Notes under the pieces: generated by a model | What the model was told of the DNA's origin: nothing | The model's input: the letters and a program-made list of their open reading frames with translations, nothing else | Databases searched by the model: none | Made by a program: the position numbers and the translations under genes | In this document: positions 18,703 to 27,119 of the stretch, piece by piece | Numbering within the stretch: the stretch's first letter is position 1 | Layout of the letters: each line of letters starts with the position of its first letter | From: an uncultured Bacteroidales bacterium | Lineage (GTDB): Bacteria > Bacteroidota > Bacteroidia > Bacteroidales > Muribaculaceae | Length of the DNA: 64,000 bases | Assembly (NCBI GenBank): GCA_949289215.1 | Contig: CASENC010000002.1 | Location: 1-64,000 of the forward strand | Reading direction: 5' to 3'

Positions 18703-20514
18703 ATGGAACATCAACGATTTACTCGCATAAAAGCGGAATTAAGCAACCTGTACTTGCAACTGCTGGTGTGGCGGGAAAAGCACATCAAGGAGCGGAACTT
18801 CGTGCTTGTCCTCGCCTTGATAGTAGGTATCTTGTCGGGATTTGCAGCATTATTGCTCAAATATCTTATACACGTTATTTCAGGGGTATTGACATCAAGT
18901 GTGGCCATCAACGAAGGGAACTACCTGTACCTGCTGTGGCCGGTGCTGGGCATACTGCTTACAAGCATTTTCGTGCGGTTTGTGGTGCGCGACAACATCT
19001 CACACGGTGTCACACGTGTGCTTTATGCCATATCACAAAAAAAGAGTCGGCTTAAACCACACAATATGTGGTCGTCGCTGATTGGCAGTTCGGTAACAAT
19101 CGGATTTGGTGGTTCGGTCGGAGCCGAAGGCCCCATCGTATATACAGGCGCAGCCATAGGTTCCAACCTCGGCAGCGCATTCCACTTGTCGCCACGGGTG
19201 CTGATGATACTCGTGGGTTGCGGTGCGGCTGCCGGTATAGCCGGAATTTTCAAGGCTCCGATTGCCGGCATGTTGTTCACCATCGAAGTGCTTATGCTCG
19301 ACCTGACGGCGGTTTCAGTGTTGCCACTTATGATTGCATCGGTAGCAGCCGCATCCATAGCCTACACATTCACCGGTTATGAAGCCGAATTTTTCTTTTC
19401 ACAAAGCGAAACATTCATCACGCCACGCATTCCTTATGCCATAGTGCTCGGTATATTTTGCGGTTTTGTGTCACTGTATTTTACCAATGTGATGGGCAAA
19501 ATGGAGCAAATGTTCGGCCGCCTTGGCAACCCCTGGCTTAAATTTCTTGTCGGCGGCATAGTGCTAAGTACCCTTATATTCCTTTTCCCACCGTTATACG
19601 GCGAAGGTTACGGCCCCATCAATTCACTGCTCAACGGCAATTATGCCCAAATATTCGATGGCAGCATATTCTATGAATACCGCAACGAGGTGTGGATGGT
19701 AATCCTATTCATTGCCCTGATAATATTGACCAAGGTATTTGCCACCAGTGCCACCAACGGAGGCGGAGGCGTAGGTGGTACATTCGCACCGTCGCTGTAC
19801 GTCGGCTGCATGGCAGGCTTCCTGTTTGCCATAGTGGTGAACACCATGGGTATTGCCGAGGGGGGGCTTTCGGTAAAGAATTTCGCACTGATGGGAATGG
19901 CCGGGGTAATGTCGGCGGTAATGCACGCGCCACTGATGGCCATATTCCTTACTGCCGAAATGACAGGAGGCTACCAATTGTTCCTACCCCTGCTCATCGT
20001 CTCGCTCGTTTCCTATGGCACAATACGCCTGTTCCTGCCTTGGAGCATTTACACCATGCGTCTTGCCAAGCGAGGAGAACTGTTGACCCACGAAAAAGAC
20101 AAATCGGTGCTGACATTGCTGAAAATCGACAATGTGATAGAAAAGGATTTCCTGCCGGTTCGGCCCGATATGTCGCTCAAGGAAATGGTGGATGTGATTT
20201 CCCGCTCCAACCGCAATCTGTTCCCGGTGGTTGACAAGGGGGGCAACCTGCTTGGCATAGTATTGCTCGACGATATCCGCAACATAATGTTCCGCCCCGA
20301 CCTTTACCGCAAGATATATGTGAACAAATTCATGACTGCGGCTCCGGCCAAAATCGAAATCGGGGAAACAATGGACGCAGTGATGAAAAAATTCGACGAC
20401 ACCAATGCTTGGAACCTGCCTGTGGTGGAAAACGGCAAGTATGTGGGCTTCGTGTCGAAATCAAAGATATTCAACTCCTACCGCCGGGTACTTAAACATT
20501 ATACCGACGATTAA
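18703..20514 (+). CDS. CLC-family chloride channel/transporter with CBS pair
   Basis: A 603-residue CLC protein. About ten membrane helices fill residues 30-440; GSVGAEGPIVYTG carries the gating glutamate (GxEGP), and GVGGTFAPSLYVG is the GxFxP motif. Two CBS domains occupy about 465-600, probably a nucleotide-sensing module. After KAPIAGMLFTIE the next residue is V, where the ClC-ec1 antiporter has its inner proton glutamate E203; channels commonly have V there. Whether it is a channel or an exchanger is open. It may share a transcript with the sugar transferase and fmt. Confidence 0.9.
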   Translation: MEHQRFTRIKAELSNLYLQLLVWREKHIKERNFVLVLALIVGILSGFAALLLKYLIHVISGVLTSSVAINEGNYLYLLWPVLGILLTSIFVRFVVRDNISHGVTRVLYAISQKKSRLKPHNMWSSLIGSSVTIGFGGSVGAEGPIVYTGAAIGSNLGSAFHLSPRVLMILVGCGAAAGIAGIFKAPIAGMLFTIEVLMLDLTAVSVLPLMIASVAAASIAYTFTGYEAEFFFSQSETFITPRIPYAIVLGIFCGFVSLYFTNVMGKMEQMFGRLGNPWLKFLVGGIVLSTLIFLFPPLYGEGYGPINSLLNGNYAQIFDGSIFYEYRNEVWMVILFIALIILTKVFATSATNGGGGVGGTFAPSLYVGCMAGFLFAIVVNTMGIAEGGLSVKNFALMGMAGVMSAVMHAPLMAIFLTAEMTGGYQLFLPLLIVSLVSYGTIRLFLPWSIYTMRLAKRGELLTHEKDKSVLTLLKIDNVIEKDFLPVRPDMSLKEMVDVISRSNRNLFPVVDKGGNLLGIVLLDDIRNIMFRPDLYRKIYVNKFMTAAPAKIEIGETMDAVMKKFDDTNAWNLPVVENGKYVGFVSKSKIFNSYRRVLKHYTDD

Positions 20515-20534
20515 GAAAACTTTTTAATTCTCTC

Positions 20535-21500
20535 ATGACATACACTAAGGAATCACTAAGGATAGTATTTTTCGGAACTCCCGACTTCGCTGTCGAGAGC
20601 CTGAGCCGCCTTGTGGAAGGTGGATATAACATAGTGGGCGTTGTGACCATGCCCGACAAGGAAGCAGGTCGCGGACACAAATTATTGCAATCTCCGGTGA
20701 AACAATATGCACTGGAACACGGGCTGAAGCTGTTGCAACCCGAACGATTGAAAAACCCGCAATTCATCGAAGAATTACGTGCCCTGAATGCCGACTTGCA
20801 AATTGTAATCGCTTTCCGTATGCTCCCCGAAGCGGTGTGGGCAATGCCGCCTCTCGGCACATTCAACCTCCACGCCTCACTGCTGCCGAAATACCGCGGA
20901 GCTGCCCCCATTAACTGGGCCGTGATAAACGGTGAAACCGAAACCGGTGTGACCACATTCTTCCTGAAACACGAAATCGACACTGGCGACATCATTCAGC
21001 AACGCAAAATAGCCATTGCCGACGACGACAATGTGGGTATCGTGCATGACAAACTAATGGTAATGGGTGCCGACATGGTGATTGAGACCGTCGATGCAAT
21101 AATCGCAGGAACGGTGAAACCCGTTCCGCAAGAGCAACTTTGCAATGCCGGAACCGAACCCACACCTGCCCCAAAGATTTTCAAGGAAACCTGCCGCATC
21201 GACTGGAACCGCCCTGCACGCGACGTGCGCAACCTTGTGCGCGGCCTGTCGCCATACCCTGCCGCCTGGACCGAAATCACCGATGCCGCAGGCACAGTGC
21301 ACACCGCAAAAGTATTTGAAACGGCACTGGCATCCGACATTACCGCCACCTGTCACCGTCCGGGTGAAATTTGGAACGACGGCACAGGCCGCCTGCTTGC
21401 CATGTGCAGCGACGGCGCAGTAGAAATCAAGCAGCTGCAACTTGCCGGTAAAAAACGAATGCCCGCCGCCGACTTCCTACGCGGCTTCCACCTCAAATAA
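20535..21500 (+). CDS. fmt: Methionyl-tRNA formyltransferase
   Basis: A 321-residue enzyme that formylates initiator Met-tRNA with 10-formyl-THF. The N-terminal fold starts IVFFGTPDFAV, and the folate/catalytic region has NLHASLLPKYRGAAPINW with the catalytic Asn and His nearby. The C-terminal OB-like domain is present and the length is normal. The start lies 20 bases after the CLC stop. Confidence 0.96.
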   Translation: MTYTKESLRIVFFGTPDFAVESLSRLVEGGYNIVGVVTMPDKEAGRGHKLLQSPVKQYALEHGLKLLQPERLKNPQFIEELRALNADLQIVIAFRMLPEAVWAMPPLGTFNLHASLLPKYRGAAPINWAVINGETETGVTTFFLKHEIDTGDIIQQRKIAIADDDNVGIVHDKLMVMGADMVIETVDAIIAGTVKPVPQEQLCNAGTEPTPAPKIFKETCRIDWNRPARDVRNLVRGLSPYPAAWTEITDAAGTVHTAKVFETALASDITATCHRPGEIWNDGTGRLLAMCSDGAVEIKQLQLAGKKRMPAADFLRGFHLK

Positions 21501-21545
21501 CAGCCGTTTACACACTTGACGATACAATCGAGACGTATTGAAAAT

Positions 21546-21591
21546 AAACTGCACTCCAAAAGTTAAATACAATTCTTTTGGAGTGCAGTTT
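21546..21591. repeat. 17-bp perfect stem-loop after fmt
   Basis: AAACTGCACTCCAAAAG (21546-21562) pairs exactly with 21575-21591 around a 12-base loop. There is no T tract on the plus side, so it may be a weak terminator of fmt or the mark of a former insertion. It lies at the left edge of the accessory block. Confidence 0.6.
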
Positions 21592-21931
21592 AATATGATA
21601 TCACTTTTAAAAGAAGATGTGTCGAAATGCAGATTGGGCGGCAAAACCGTCCAATTTGAGGTAACCGATGTGTGAGGCGAAGCCGAACCGTCGGAACATG
21701 AAACCACTATATTGGGAACGGCCTCAAAGAGGTCGAATGCATTACGGTTCAATGTGTTCGGCCTCTTTGAGGCCGGACTTGTTGATACTTAGTCTTACCG
21801 ACGGCTTGCAACCCGTCCTCGGCGGTCGCTGCGCCGCCGGTTACCGCAGGTTGGACGGCTTTGCCGCCTCCCCCATTGAATTTGTATTTCGGCACACACT
21901 CTTATTCCCAATAAACCTCACGACCACGATT
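21592..21931. other. Gene-poor stretch between fmt and the accessory block
   Basis: No convincing gene. A 25-codon frame from ATG 21595 has no recognisable product. A 14-bp inverted repeat with arms CGGCCTCAAAGAGG (21719-21732) and its complement (21762-21775) spans 57 bases. GC-rich sequence with a GGCGG/CCGCC hairpin follows at about 21820-21842. Composition differs from the flanking housekeeping DNA. Confidence 0.5.
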
Positions 21932-23047
21932 TTACTTCAACCTATAATATTCTTCATCCGTCACCGCCTCCAGCCATTCGTTCGATGCGCCCTCGACAGG
22001 CACTGAAATGGCGATATGCTGGAACCAGGAATCGGCGGTGGCACCATGCCAGTGCTTCACTTCGGCAGGGATGTTCACCACGTCGCCCGGACGTAGCTTG
22101 CGGGCAGGCTTTCCCCATTCCTGATACCAGCCTTCGCCGCCCACGCAGATAAGAATTTGGCCGCCTTTGTGATGGATGTGCCAGTTGTTGCGGCAGCGCG
22201 GCTCAAATGTCACGTTCGACATTGGCAGACCTTCCGTAAGCAAGGGAGCGAGATAGCTGTTTCCGATAAAGTACTGTGCATATGCCGTATTCGGCTCTCC
22301 TTTCGGGAACATCATGCGTTCCACGGGCTTGCCTTCGCTGAACAGTTCTCCATACACTTCCGCTATCGCTTTGGCGGCACGGTAAGCCTCCATGTCGCCC
22401 ACTTTGGCAGCCAATACGTGGGGAATGGCGTGTATCTCCTCGTCGCTGACACCCATGTTTTTCGCCCCGCTAATGTGTGATTTCAGTTGTGATTCCACAC
22501 CTTGTAAGGAAGCCAGCGCACTGACGGTCACTATCTCGCGTTCTGCATGGGTGAGGATGTCACGGACGAAAATGTCACCGAACAGATGCGCTTTCAGGTA
22601 GTAGTCCGTTGCCGGGGCAAAGGCATAGTCGAATGGTTCGCCGCCCCGCAGTTTGGCCTGCACAGCCGTCCCCTGCGTCAAAGCGTCATAATCGGGAGCA
22701 AGCGGTGAGGCATCCTTGCCCGGTTTGTCTTCAATGCCTTTCGCCTTCCGGTCTGCCAGCACGCTTTGCAGAGCGCCAAGCCCGTTCAAGCTGCGCGGAA
22801 ATCCGGTATAGGCATACAGATGCGAGAGTGTTTCTTTCGCTTCGTTCACGGTCAGTCCGTCGTCCAAGGCATTTGTGAGGGCTGCTTTCAAGCCTTCGAT
22901 GTCGCCTTTCGCCTCGAAAGCGGCTATCACTGCCAGATGTTGTTGTTTTTTGTTCAATACGTCCATATTGTCTTGTGCTTTTATTGCCGATAAGCTGCAC
23001 GCCATAAAGATGAAAGCGCAGGCGGTCATTCTGATGATTCTATTCAT
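21932..23047 (-). CDS. Carboxymuconolactone decarboxylase-like plus cupin protein, exported
   Basis: A 371-residue protein with a signal peptide (about 1-24, ending IKAQ). Two AhpD/CMD-like helical segments follow (about 40-100 and 160-215), then a C-terminal cupin (about 275-350) with metal-ligand-like NWHIHHKGGQ and a later VKHWHGA. CMD-cupin fusions of this kind are common in Bacteroidetes accessory DNA and are often found with hydrolases and flavodoxins; the substrate is unknown. It starts 9 bases after the broken hydrolase gene, so both depend on the operator-bearing promoter near 24183-24254. Confidence 0.82.
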   Translation of the reverse strand: MNRIIRMTACAFIFMACSLSAIKAQDNMDVLNKKQQHLAVIAAFEAKGDIEGLKAALTNALDDGLTVNEAKETLSHLYAYTGFPRSLNGLGALQSVLADRKAKGIEDKPGKDASPLAPDYDALTQGTAVQAKLRGGEPFDYAFAPATDYYLKAHLFGDIFVRDILTHAEREIVTVSALASLQGVESQLKSHISGAKNMGVSDEEIHAIPHVLAAKVGDMEAYRAAKAIAEVYGELFSEGKPVERMMFPKGEPNTAYAQYFIGNSYLAPLLTEGLPMSNVTFEPRCRNNWHIHHKGGQILICVGGEGWYQEWGKPARKLRPGDVVNIPAEVKHWHGATADSWFQHIAISVPVEGASNEWLEAVTDEEYYRLK

Positions 23048-23056
23048 AACTCGCTT

Positions 23057-24157
23057 TTATTGAAGGTGATTGTTGAAGAACTCGGTAAGTCTTGCCGCCA
23101 CTTTTTCCACATACTCAGGTTTCCAGTAAAGCTGGATATGCGTGGCACCAGGGATGAGGTACAGTTCCTTGTCGTTAGTTCCCGTGGCTTTGCTGAAGCA
23201 TTGCTCGGTCATGTAGAATGTATCTGCCAGGCTTCCGGCAATCATCAGCAGCGGCTGGTTGATGAGGTACATTCCATCGCTCGCGTCAAATGCCATCAGC
23301 TCCGGCAAGCAGCTCTTGGTGTATCGGAACGTGGAATTGGGATGCGCGTGGGTCTGCATGTAATAAGTATATCCCTCCCGGTAGAGGTCGAACGGCAGAC
23401 GGGCTGCCTGTTCGGGCGTGACGTGGCTCATGTCGCCGACATACTCCACTTCGCCCCCTTCGGCCTCCCGCTGACGGGCGGCGTTGGCGTCGGCAAGCCG
23501 CTGCTGTACATCGCTCATCTGAGTATCAAGGAACCCGTTGCGGCGAACCGGCCCCGTATTAAACATACTCACGGTAGCCACTGCCTTGAAACGTTTGTCC
23601 GTCTGTGCAGCTTTCAATGTGTAGCCTCCGCCGCCGCATACCCCGATGATACCTATCCGGTCGGCATCCACGCCTGGATATTGCGCCAAAATGTCAGCCG
23701 CACGGCGGATATCCTCAATGCGGTTGGCGGGCTTGTCCGTCTGCCTCGGCTCTCCCTCGCTCGCCCCCTAATAGGCGGCATCAAAGGCGAGGCAGACATA
23801 TCCCTGCTCCGCCATAAGTTGGCTGTAAAGTCCTGCGACCTGCTCCTTCACGCCGCCATTGGGATGCGCCACCACCAGCGCGGGATATTTCCGCGTCGCG
23901 TCATAGTCTGCCGGAGTATATACGTTGGCAGCGATTTTCAACCCGTTCAGCAAATAGCTGATGGGATGGATGCATACCTGCCCTTCGCGATTCTCGGTAA
24001 TCGCGCTTTCATAGACCAATCCCCAAGGATTGTTGTTCGGGCTATTGATTGCTGTCACTTCCACGGTTGTGAACGGAAGCTGCCGATTGCCGTCCTGCTG
24101 TGCAAGTGCGGCATTCGAGATTGCAAGTGTAAGTGCCATGATAAATACTTTTTTCAT
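23057..24157 (-). pseudogene. Alpha/beta hydrolase (dienelactone hydrolase-like), interrupted by one in-frame stop
   Basis: One reading frame runs from ATG 24157 to the stop at 23057 (366 codons) with a single TAG at 23768-23770. Before it is an exported start (signal peptide ending ALAQ) and the beta-strand core up to VCLAFDAAY. After it the frame continues GASEGEPR and reaches [10 protein letters not shown], the nucleophile elbow with Cys. Homologues as I recall them read [10 protein letters not shown], so CAG to TAG is the likely change. It is a pseudogene unless the stop is suppressed or is a sequencing error. The N-terminal piece alone (129 residues) lacks the active site. Confidence 0.85.
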
Positions 24158-24182
24158 CTTATTATTAGTTGATTTTCTGTTT

Positions 24183-24191
24183 GCAAAGTTA
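24183..24191 (-). promoter_or_regulatory. -7 box of the hydrolase/CMD-cupin operon
   Basis: Read leftward, TAACTTTGC lies 25 bases before the ATG at 24157. The operator repeat at 24213-24254 covers the position where the -33 box would lie. Confidence 0.65.
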
Positions 24192-24212
24192 CGGGGATGC
24201 GCCGGAATACCG

Positions 24213-24254
24213 GGAACACAAATTACGGATGCTCAAACCGTTTTTACGGGAAAT
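24213..24254. promoter_or_regulatory. Candidate AraC-type operator, copy 1
   Basis: A 42-base segment almost identical to 25959-25999. It contains two TTACGG half-sites in the same orientation (24223-24228 and 24244-24249), exactly 21 bases apart, which is two helical turns and typical of AraC-family sites. The half-site nearest the promoter starts 32 bases from the -7 box, the same distance as in copy 2. Confidence 0.65.
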
Positions 24255-24531
24255 AAAATCCCCCACAAACTCATCCGGCTTGCAGGGGATTTTCCTATAC
24301 CTATGGCATTTCTCCTTTCAAACCACATCCAGCGGCGACCGCTTCATCATCAGCGGATAGCGTTCGGGATAACACGCTTACCGATGTGTTCGGAGGCAGT
24401 GTATATCTGTCCCGATTTCTATTGTCCCCAGCGGGGAAAGTGCTTATCCGCGCCGATTGGCATCGTCCCCGCTGGGGACGGCAGTTATCGGGACGGATTG
24501 GAAGAATTTTTGACGTAGGCAAGCGTGGTTT
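24255..24531. other. Non-coding stretch with a 14-bp inverted repeat
   Basis: No supported gene. GTCCCCAGCGGGGA (24424-24437) is complementary to 24466-24479, and each arm is itself nearly palindromic. It may form a hairpin downstream of the YdeI-like gene, which ends at 24532 on the minus strand, and could end its transcript, but there is no T tract. Confidence 0.45.
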
Positions 24532-25122
24532 CTATTCTTGATTCGATTCGATTAATCTCCCGTTGTCATTCCATTCACCGTACATTATGCCGAAACGGGT
24601 GTTGTCGATGAACTTTTTCAGACGGCTTTCAAAGAGAGGACGTTGTTTTTTCTTGATTTGTATCGTGTCGATGCGCACACGCCGGTATAAGGGTGGAAAG
24701 TTTTGGAAGTTCCGCCACACGATGGGGTCTTGCTGGAGGGCTGACAGGATTTCCTCGTCGATGGTGAAACCTCCGGGCGACATGTCGGGTAGCACGGCTC
24801 GTCCCGCATCTGTCATGCGCCCCAACAGCTCCATGCGGCGGCACCGTTCCTTGTTCAGTTCCGACCACAGGCTGCCTTTCGCGCGTGGCGCAAACCGTTG
24901 GTATGCCTCGCCGTCCAACCGTTTCAAAGTGCTGTCAATCCAGCCGAAACACATCGCTTCTTCCACTGCGTCGATGTACCAGAACGTCCCGTCGTCCATA
25001 GGACGCCCGCGCTTGACTTTCACCCAACACTCCTTCTCGGTGGCATGATGCACCATAAGCCATTGGCGAAATTCGTCGCGGCTTTGTACGGATAATATAT
25101 TTTGCGGTTTAATGATACTCAT
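24532..25122 (-). CDS. YdeI/OmpD-associated family protein
   Basis: A 196-residue cytoplasmic protein starting MSIIKPQNIL. The N-terminal part (EFRQWLMVHHATEKECWVKV, then YIDAVEEAMCFGWIDS) and the C-terminal PPLYRRVRIDTIQIKKK segment match the YdeI/OmpD-associated family, whose biochemical role is not settled. A longer frame extends upstream to 25284, but a TACCTTCGC box at 25144-25152 and loss of typical sequence before the Met support 25122. Confidence 0.8.
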   Translation of the reverse strand: MSIIKPQNILSVQSRDEFRQWLMVHHATEKECWVKVKRGRPMDDGTFWYIDAVEEAMCFGWIDSTLKRLDGEAYQRFAPRAKGSLWSELNKERCRRMELLGRMTDAGRAVLPDMSPGGFTIDEEILSALQQDPIVWRNFQNFPPLYRRVRIDTIQIKKKQRPLFESRLKKFIDNTRFGIMYGEWNDNGRLIESNQE

Positions 25123-25143
25123 ATTTTTACTGTTGTTCCGTTT

Positions 25144-25152
25144 GCGAAGGTA
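25144..25152 (-). promoter_or_regulatory. -7 box of the YdeI-like gene
   Basis: Read leftward, TACCTTCGC differs by one base from TAnnTTTGC and lies 21 bases before the ATG at 25122. Confidence 0.45.
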
Positions 25153-25253
25153 GGGAAAATCAAGGAGCGGGGCAAGGATTTGCTTCAGCCTTTGCAGGTT
25201 GGCTTTCAGCACGGCATTAGGTCCGAACCGTAGTGGATATGGTTCGGAAACAA

Positions 25254-25904
25254 TCAGTGTATAAGCCCCATCCGTTGCAGCCATTCCTCCACGCCCCGGG
25301 CATTGCCGGGCATATCTATACCGTCATCATCGTCCTGCGGCTCCCTGATGTTGTCCGGGTCGATGTCTTCGGGAAGTTCACTGGGGACATGCACGGAGTT
25401 GGGGGTACACTTGAACATCTTCTGCATGGCTTCATTCAAGTATGTACGCGCCCCGTAAGTAACAAATGGCACTATCACCTTGCCGCTCAGGTCATAAGCA
25501 TCAAGGAAAGTACATACCACCATTGCCGGTTGGTGCCACCACAGCGGTGTGCCTACATAAATGGTATCGTAACGCGCCACATCCTCCGCCGGAAGCAGGT
25601 TTGCCACTTCCGGGCGCAAGTCGCCATAAGCCTCGTCCTGGATAAGCTGGCTGTCATCGTAAGGATTATCGACATATGATTGTGCAGGCTCAATGCGATA
25701 GATATCCGCTCCGGTCAGTTCCGCGATACGCAGCGCGACGGCGTGTGTATTGCCCGTGGCAGAAAAATAAGCTACAAGTGTCTTCGTCTCACCCGAAGGC
25801 TCCGACAATGACGATTCGTCCACACGTTGCCCGTTATTCGAGCAGGCTGCCATCAGCGATTGTGCGATGACAAGCAAGGATGCAATAAGGAGATTTCGTT
25901 TCAT
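25254..25904 (-). CDS. Flavodoxin-like lipoprotein
   Basis: A 216-residue protein with a lipoprotein signal (LMAAC, Cys at about 21), so it should be membrane-anchored in the periplasm. The flavodoxin FMN phosphate loop SATGNTHAVA follows at about 48-57, and YVGTPLWWHQPAM and the FVTYGA region complete the FMN site. An exported flavodoxin may act as an electron carrier or reductase; related genes in Bacteroides sit beside AraC regulators and aldo/keto reductases. It is divergent from the AraC gene at 26106 and shares the operator between them. Confidence 0.87.
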   Translation of the reverse strand: MKRNLLIASLLVIAQSLMAACSNNGQRVDESSLSEPSGETKTLVAYFSATGNTHAVALRIAELTGADIYRIEPAQSYVDNPYDDSQLIQDEAYGDLRPEVANLLPAEDVARYDTIYVGTPLWWHQPAMVVCTFLDAYDLSGKVIVPFVTYGARTYLNEAMQKMFKCTPNSVHVPSELPEDIDPDNIREPQDDDDGIDMPGNARGVEEWLQRMGLIH

Positions 25905-25929
25905 GACTGTTCTTATTTGATTTTTTTTG

Positions 25930-25937
25930 TAAAGTTA
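25930..25937 (-). promoter_or_regulatory. -7 box of the flavodoxin gene
   Basis: Read leftward, TAACTTTA lies 25 bases before the ATG at 25904, the same position as the -7 box of the hydrolase gene. Its last base deviates from consensus, which fits an activator-dependent promoter. Confidence 0.5.
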
Positions 25938-25958
25938 CAGGCATATGACGAAAGACAT

Positions 25959-25999
25959 GGAACACAAATTACGGATGCTCAAACTGTTTTTACGGAAAT
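25959..25999. promoter_or_regulatory. Candidate AraC-type operator, copy 2
   Basis: Nearly identical to 24213-24254. Two TTACGG half-sites lie at 25969-25974 and 25990-25995, again 21 bases apart, the nearer one 32 bases from the -7 box of the flavodoxin gene. A single related word, AAAATCACGGATTGTC, lies at 26037-26052 before the regulator gene itself. Confidence 0.65.
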
Positions 26000-26086
26000 G
26001 TTCAATGAGATAACCAATATTGCAGATTTACAAACCAAAATCACGGATTGTCATTCACAGAAAGTTCGACTACCATCTTTAATCAC

Positions 26087-26095
26087 TATTTTTGC
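26087..26095 (+). promoter_or_regulatory. -7 box of the AraC-family gene
   Basis: TATTTTTGC lies 10 bases before the ATG at 26106. A possible regulator half-site is 35 bases upstream (26037-26052), so autoregulation is plausible. Confidence 0.5.
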
Positions 26096-26105
26096 AATCA
26101 GAAAT

Positions 26106-27015
26106 ATGGGAAACACTATGAATAATATCATAAGATTGGAGACTGTCAATGATTACACCCGGTTATTAGGGGCAAAGACGCTGCACCCATTAGTAAACAT
26201 TGTTGATTTCTCGGAACTGAAGTCCATCAAGCATTGCCGGAAGAACTTCGGCTTCTACTGCGTTTTCTTCAAGGAACTGGACTGTGGCACGATACTTTAT
26301 GGGCGCAACAAGCATGACTATCAAGAGGGAACGATGCGTTTCATTGCTCCCGGACAGGTTGCCGGAGTGGACGACGGTGGCGAGACGTTGAACCCGAGAG
26401 GGATGGTGCTGATGTTCCACCCGGACCTACTTTACGGTACGCCGCTATCCCGGAGGATGAAAGACTATTCGTACTTCTCGTACTCCTGTGATGAGGCATT
26501 ACATATGTCGGAACGGGAAAAAGTGGTAGTCTTCAACTGTTTCCGTGAAATCCGCGAAGAACTGGAACACGTCATTGACAAACATACCAAGCAGATTGTG
26601 GCATCCTGCATCGAAACGTTGCTCAAGCATTGCGTGCGTTTCTATGAACGTCAGTTCGTTACCAGAGAGGTAAGCAACCGCAGCGTGCTGGACAAATTCG
26701 AGGCGTTGTTGCACGAGTATTTCAACTCCGACAAGCCCAAGACAATCGGTCTGCCCACCGTGCAGTATTGCGCCGAAAAAGTATGCCTGTCAACCAACTA
26801 TTTCGGCGATCTGATAAAGAAAGAGACGGGGAAAATCCGCGCAAGAGTACATTCAACTTGTTACTATGGCAAAGGTAAAAAATTTGCTTGCTGAAACAGA
26901 CAAGAGCATCGACGAAATAGCCTACGAACTCGGTTTCAACTATCCGCACCACCTCAGCCGGGTTTTCAAGAAAGTGACAGGCATGACGCCGAGCGAATAC
27001 AGAATTGCAAATTGA
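26106..27015 (+). pseudogene. AraC-family transcription regulator, frameshifted in the DNA-binding domain
   Basis: The gene starts MGNTMNNIIRLETV. Its N-terminal cupin-like sensing region and the first helix-turn-helix (VQYCAEKVCLSTNYFGDLIKKETG) read in one frame to about 26831. At the run GGGGAAAA (26828-26835) there is one A more than expected; the other frame then continues SAQEYIQLVTMAKVKNLL and carries the second helix-turn-helix (IDEIAYELGFNYPHHLSRVF) to the stop at 27013. The protein made without correction ends early in unrelated residues and lacks the second half of the DNA-binding domain. A sequencing error in the A run is the main alternative. Confidence 0.85.
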
Positions 27016-27050
27016 AAGGGAATTATTGATGCCCGATAAAATATACAATC

Positions 27051-27091
27051 AGAGCCACTCCGCAAGATAATGCAGCGTGGCTCTTTTTTTA
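27051..27091 (+). terminator. Terminator after the AraC-family gene
   Basis: AGAGCCAC pairs with GTGGCTCT around an 18-base loop and is followed by T7, 35 bases after the regulator stop. Confidence 0.8.
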
Positions 27092-27119
27092 TTCGGAGTT
27101 TCTTATGCCCGTCAATTTA

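Noticed and set aside
23060-24172. 370-codon open frame on the plus strand opposite the hydrolase gene
   Set aside because: It is antisense to a frame with a signal peptide, family motifs and a promoter; its own product has no recognisable domains. GC-rich codon bias on the minus strand explains the open frame.
24030-24518. 162-codon frame across the hydrolase promoter and the inverted repeat
   Set aside because: It runs through a clear promoter, the operator repeat and a hairpin; no domain recognised.
21501-27100. Complete integrative element or prophage
   Set aside because: No integrase, recombinase, relaxase, capsid or portal gene is present in the block.
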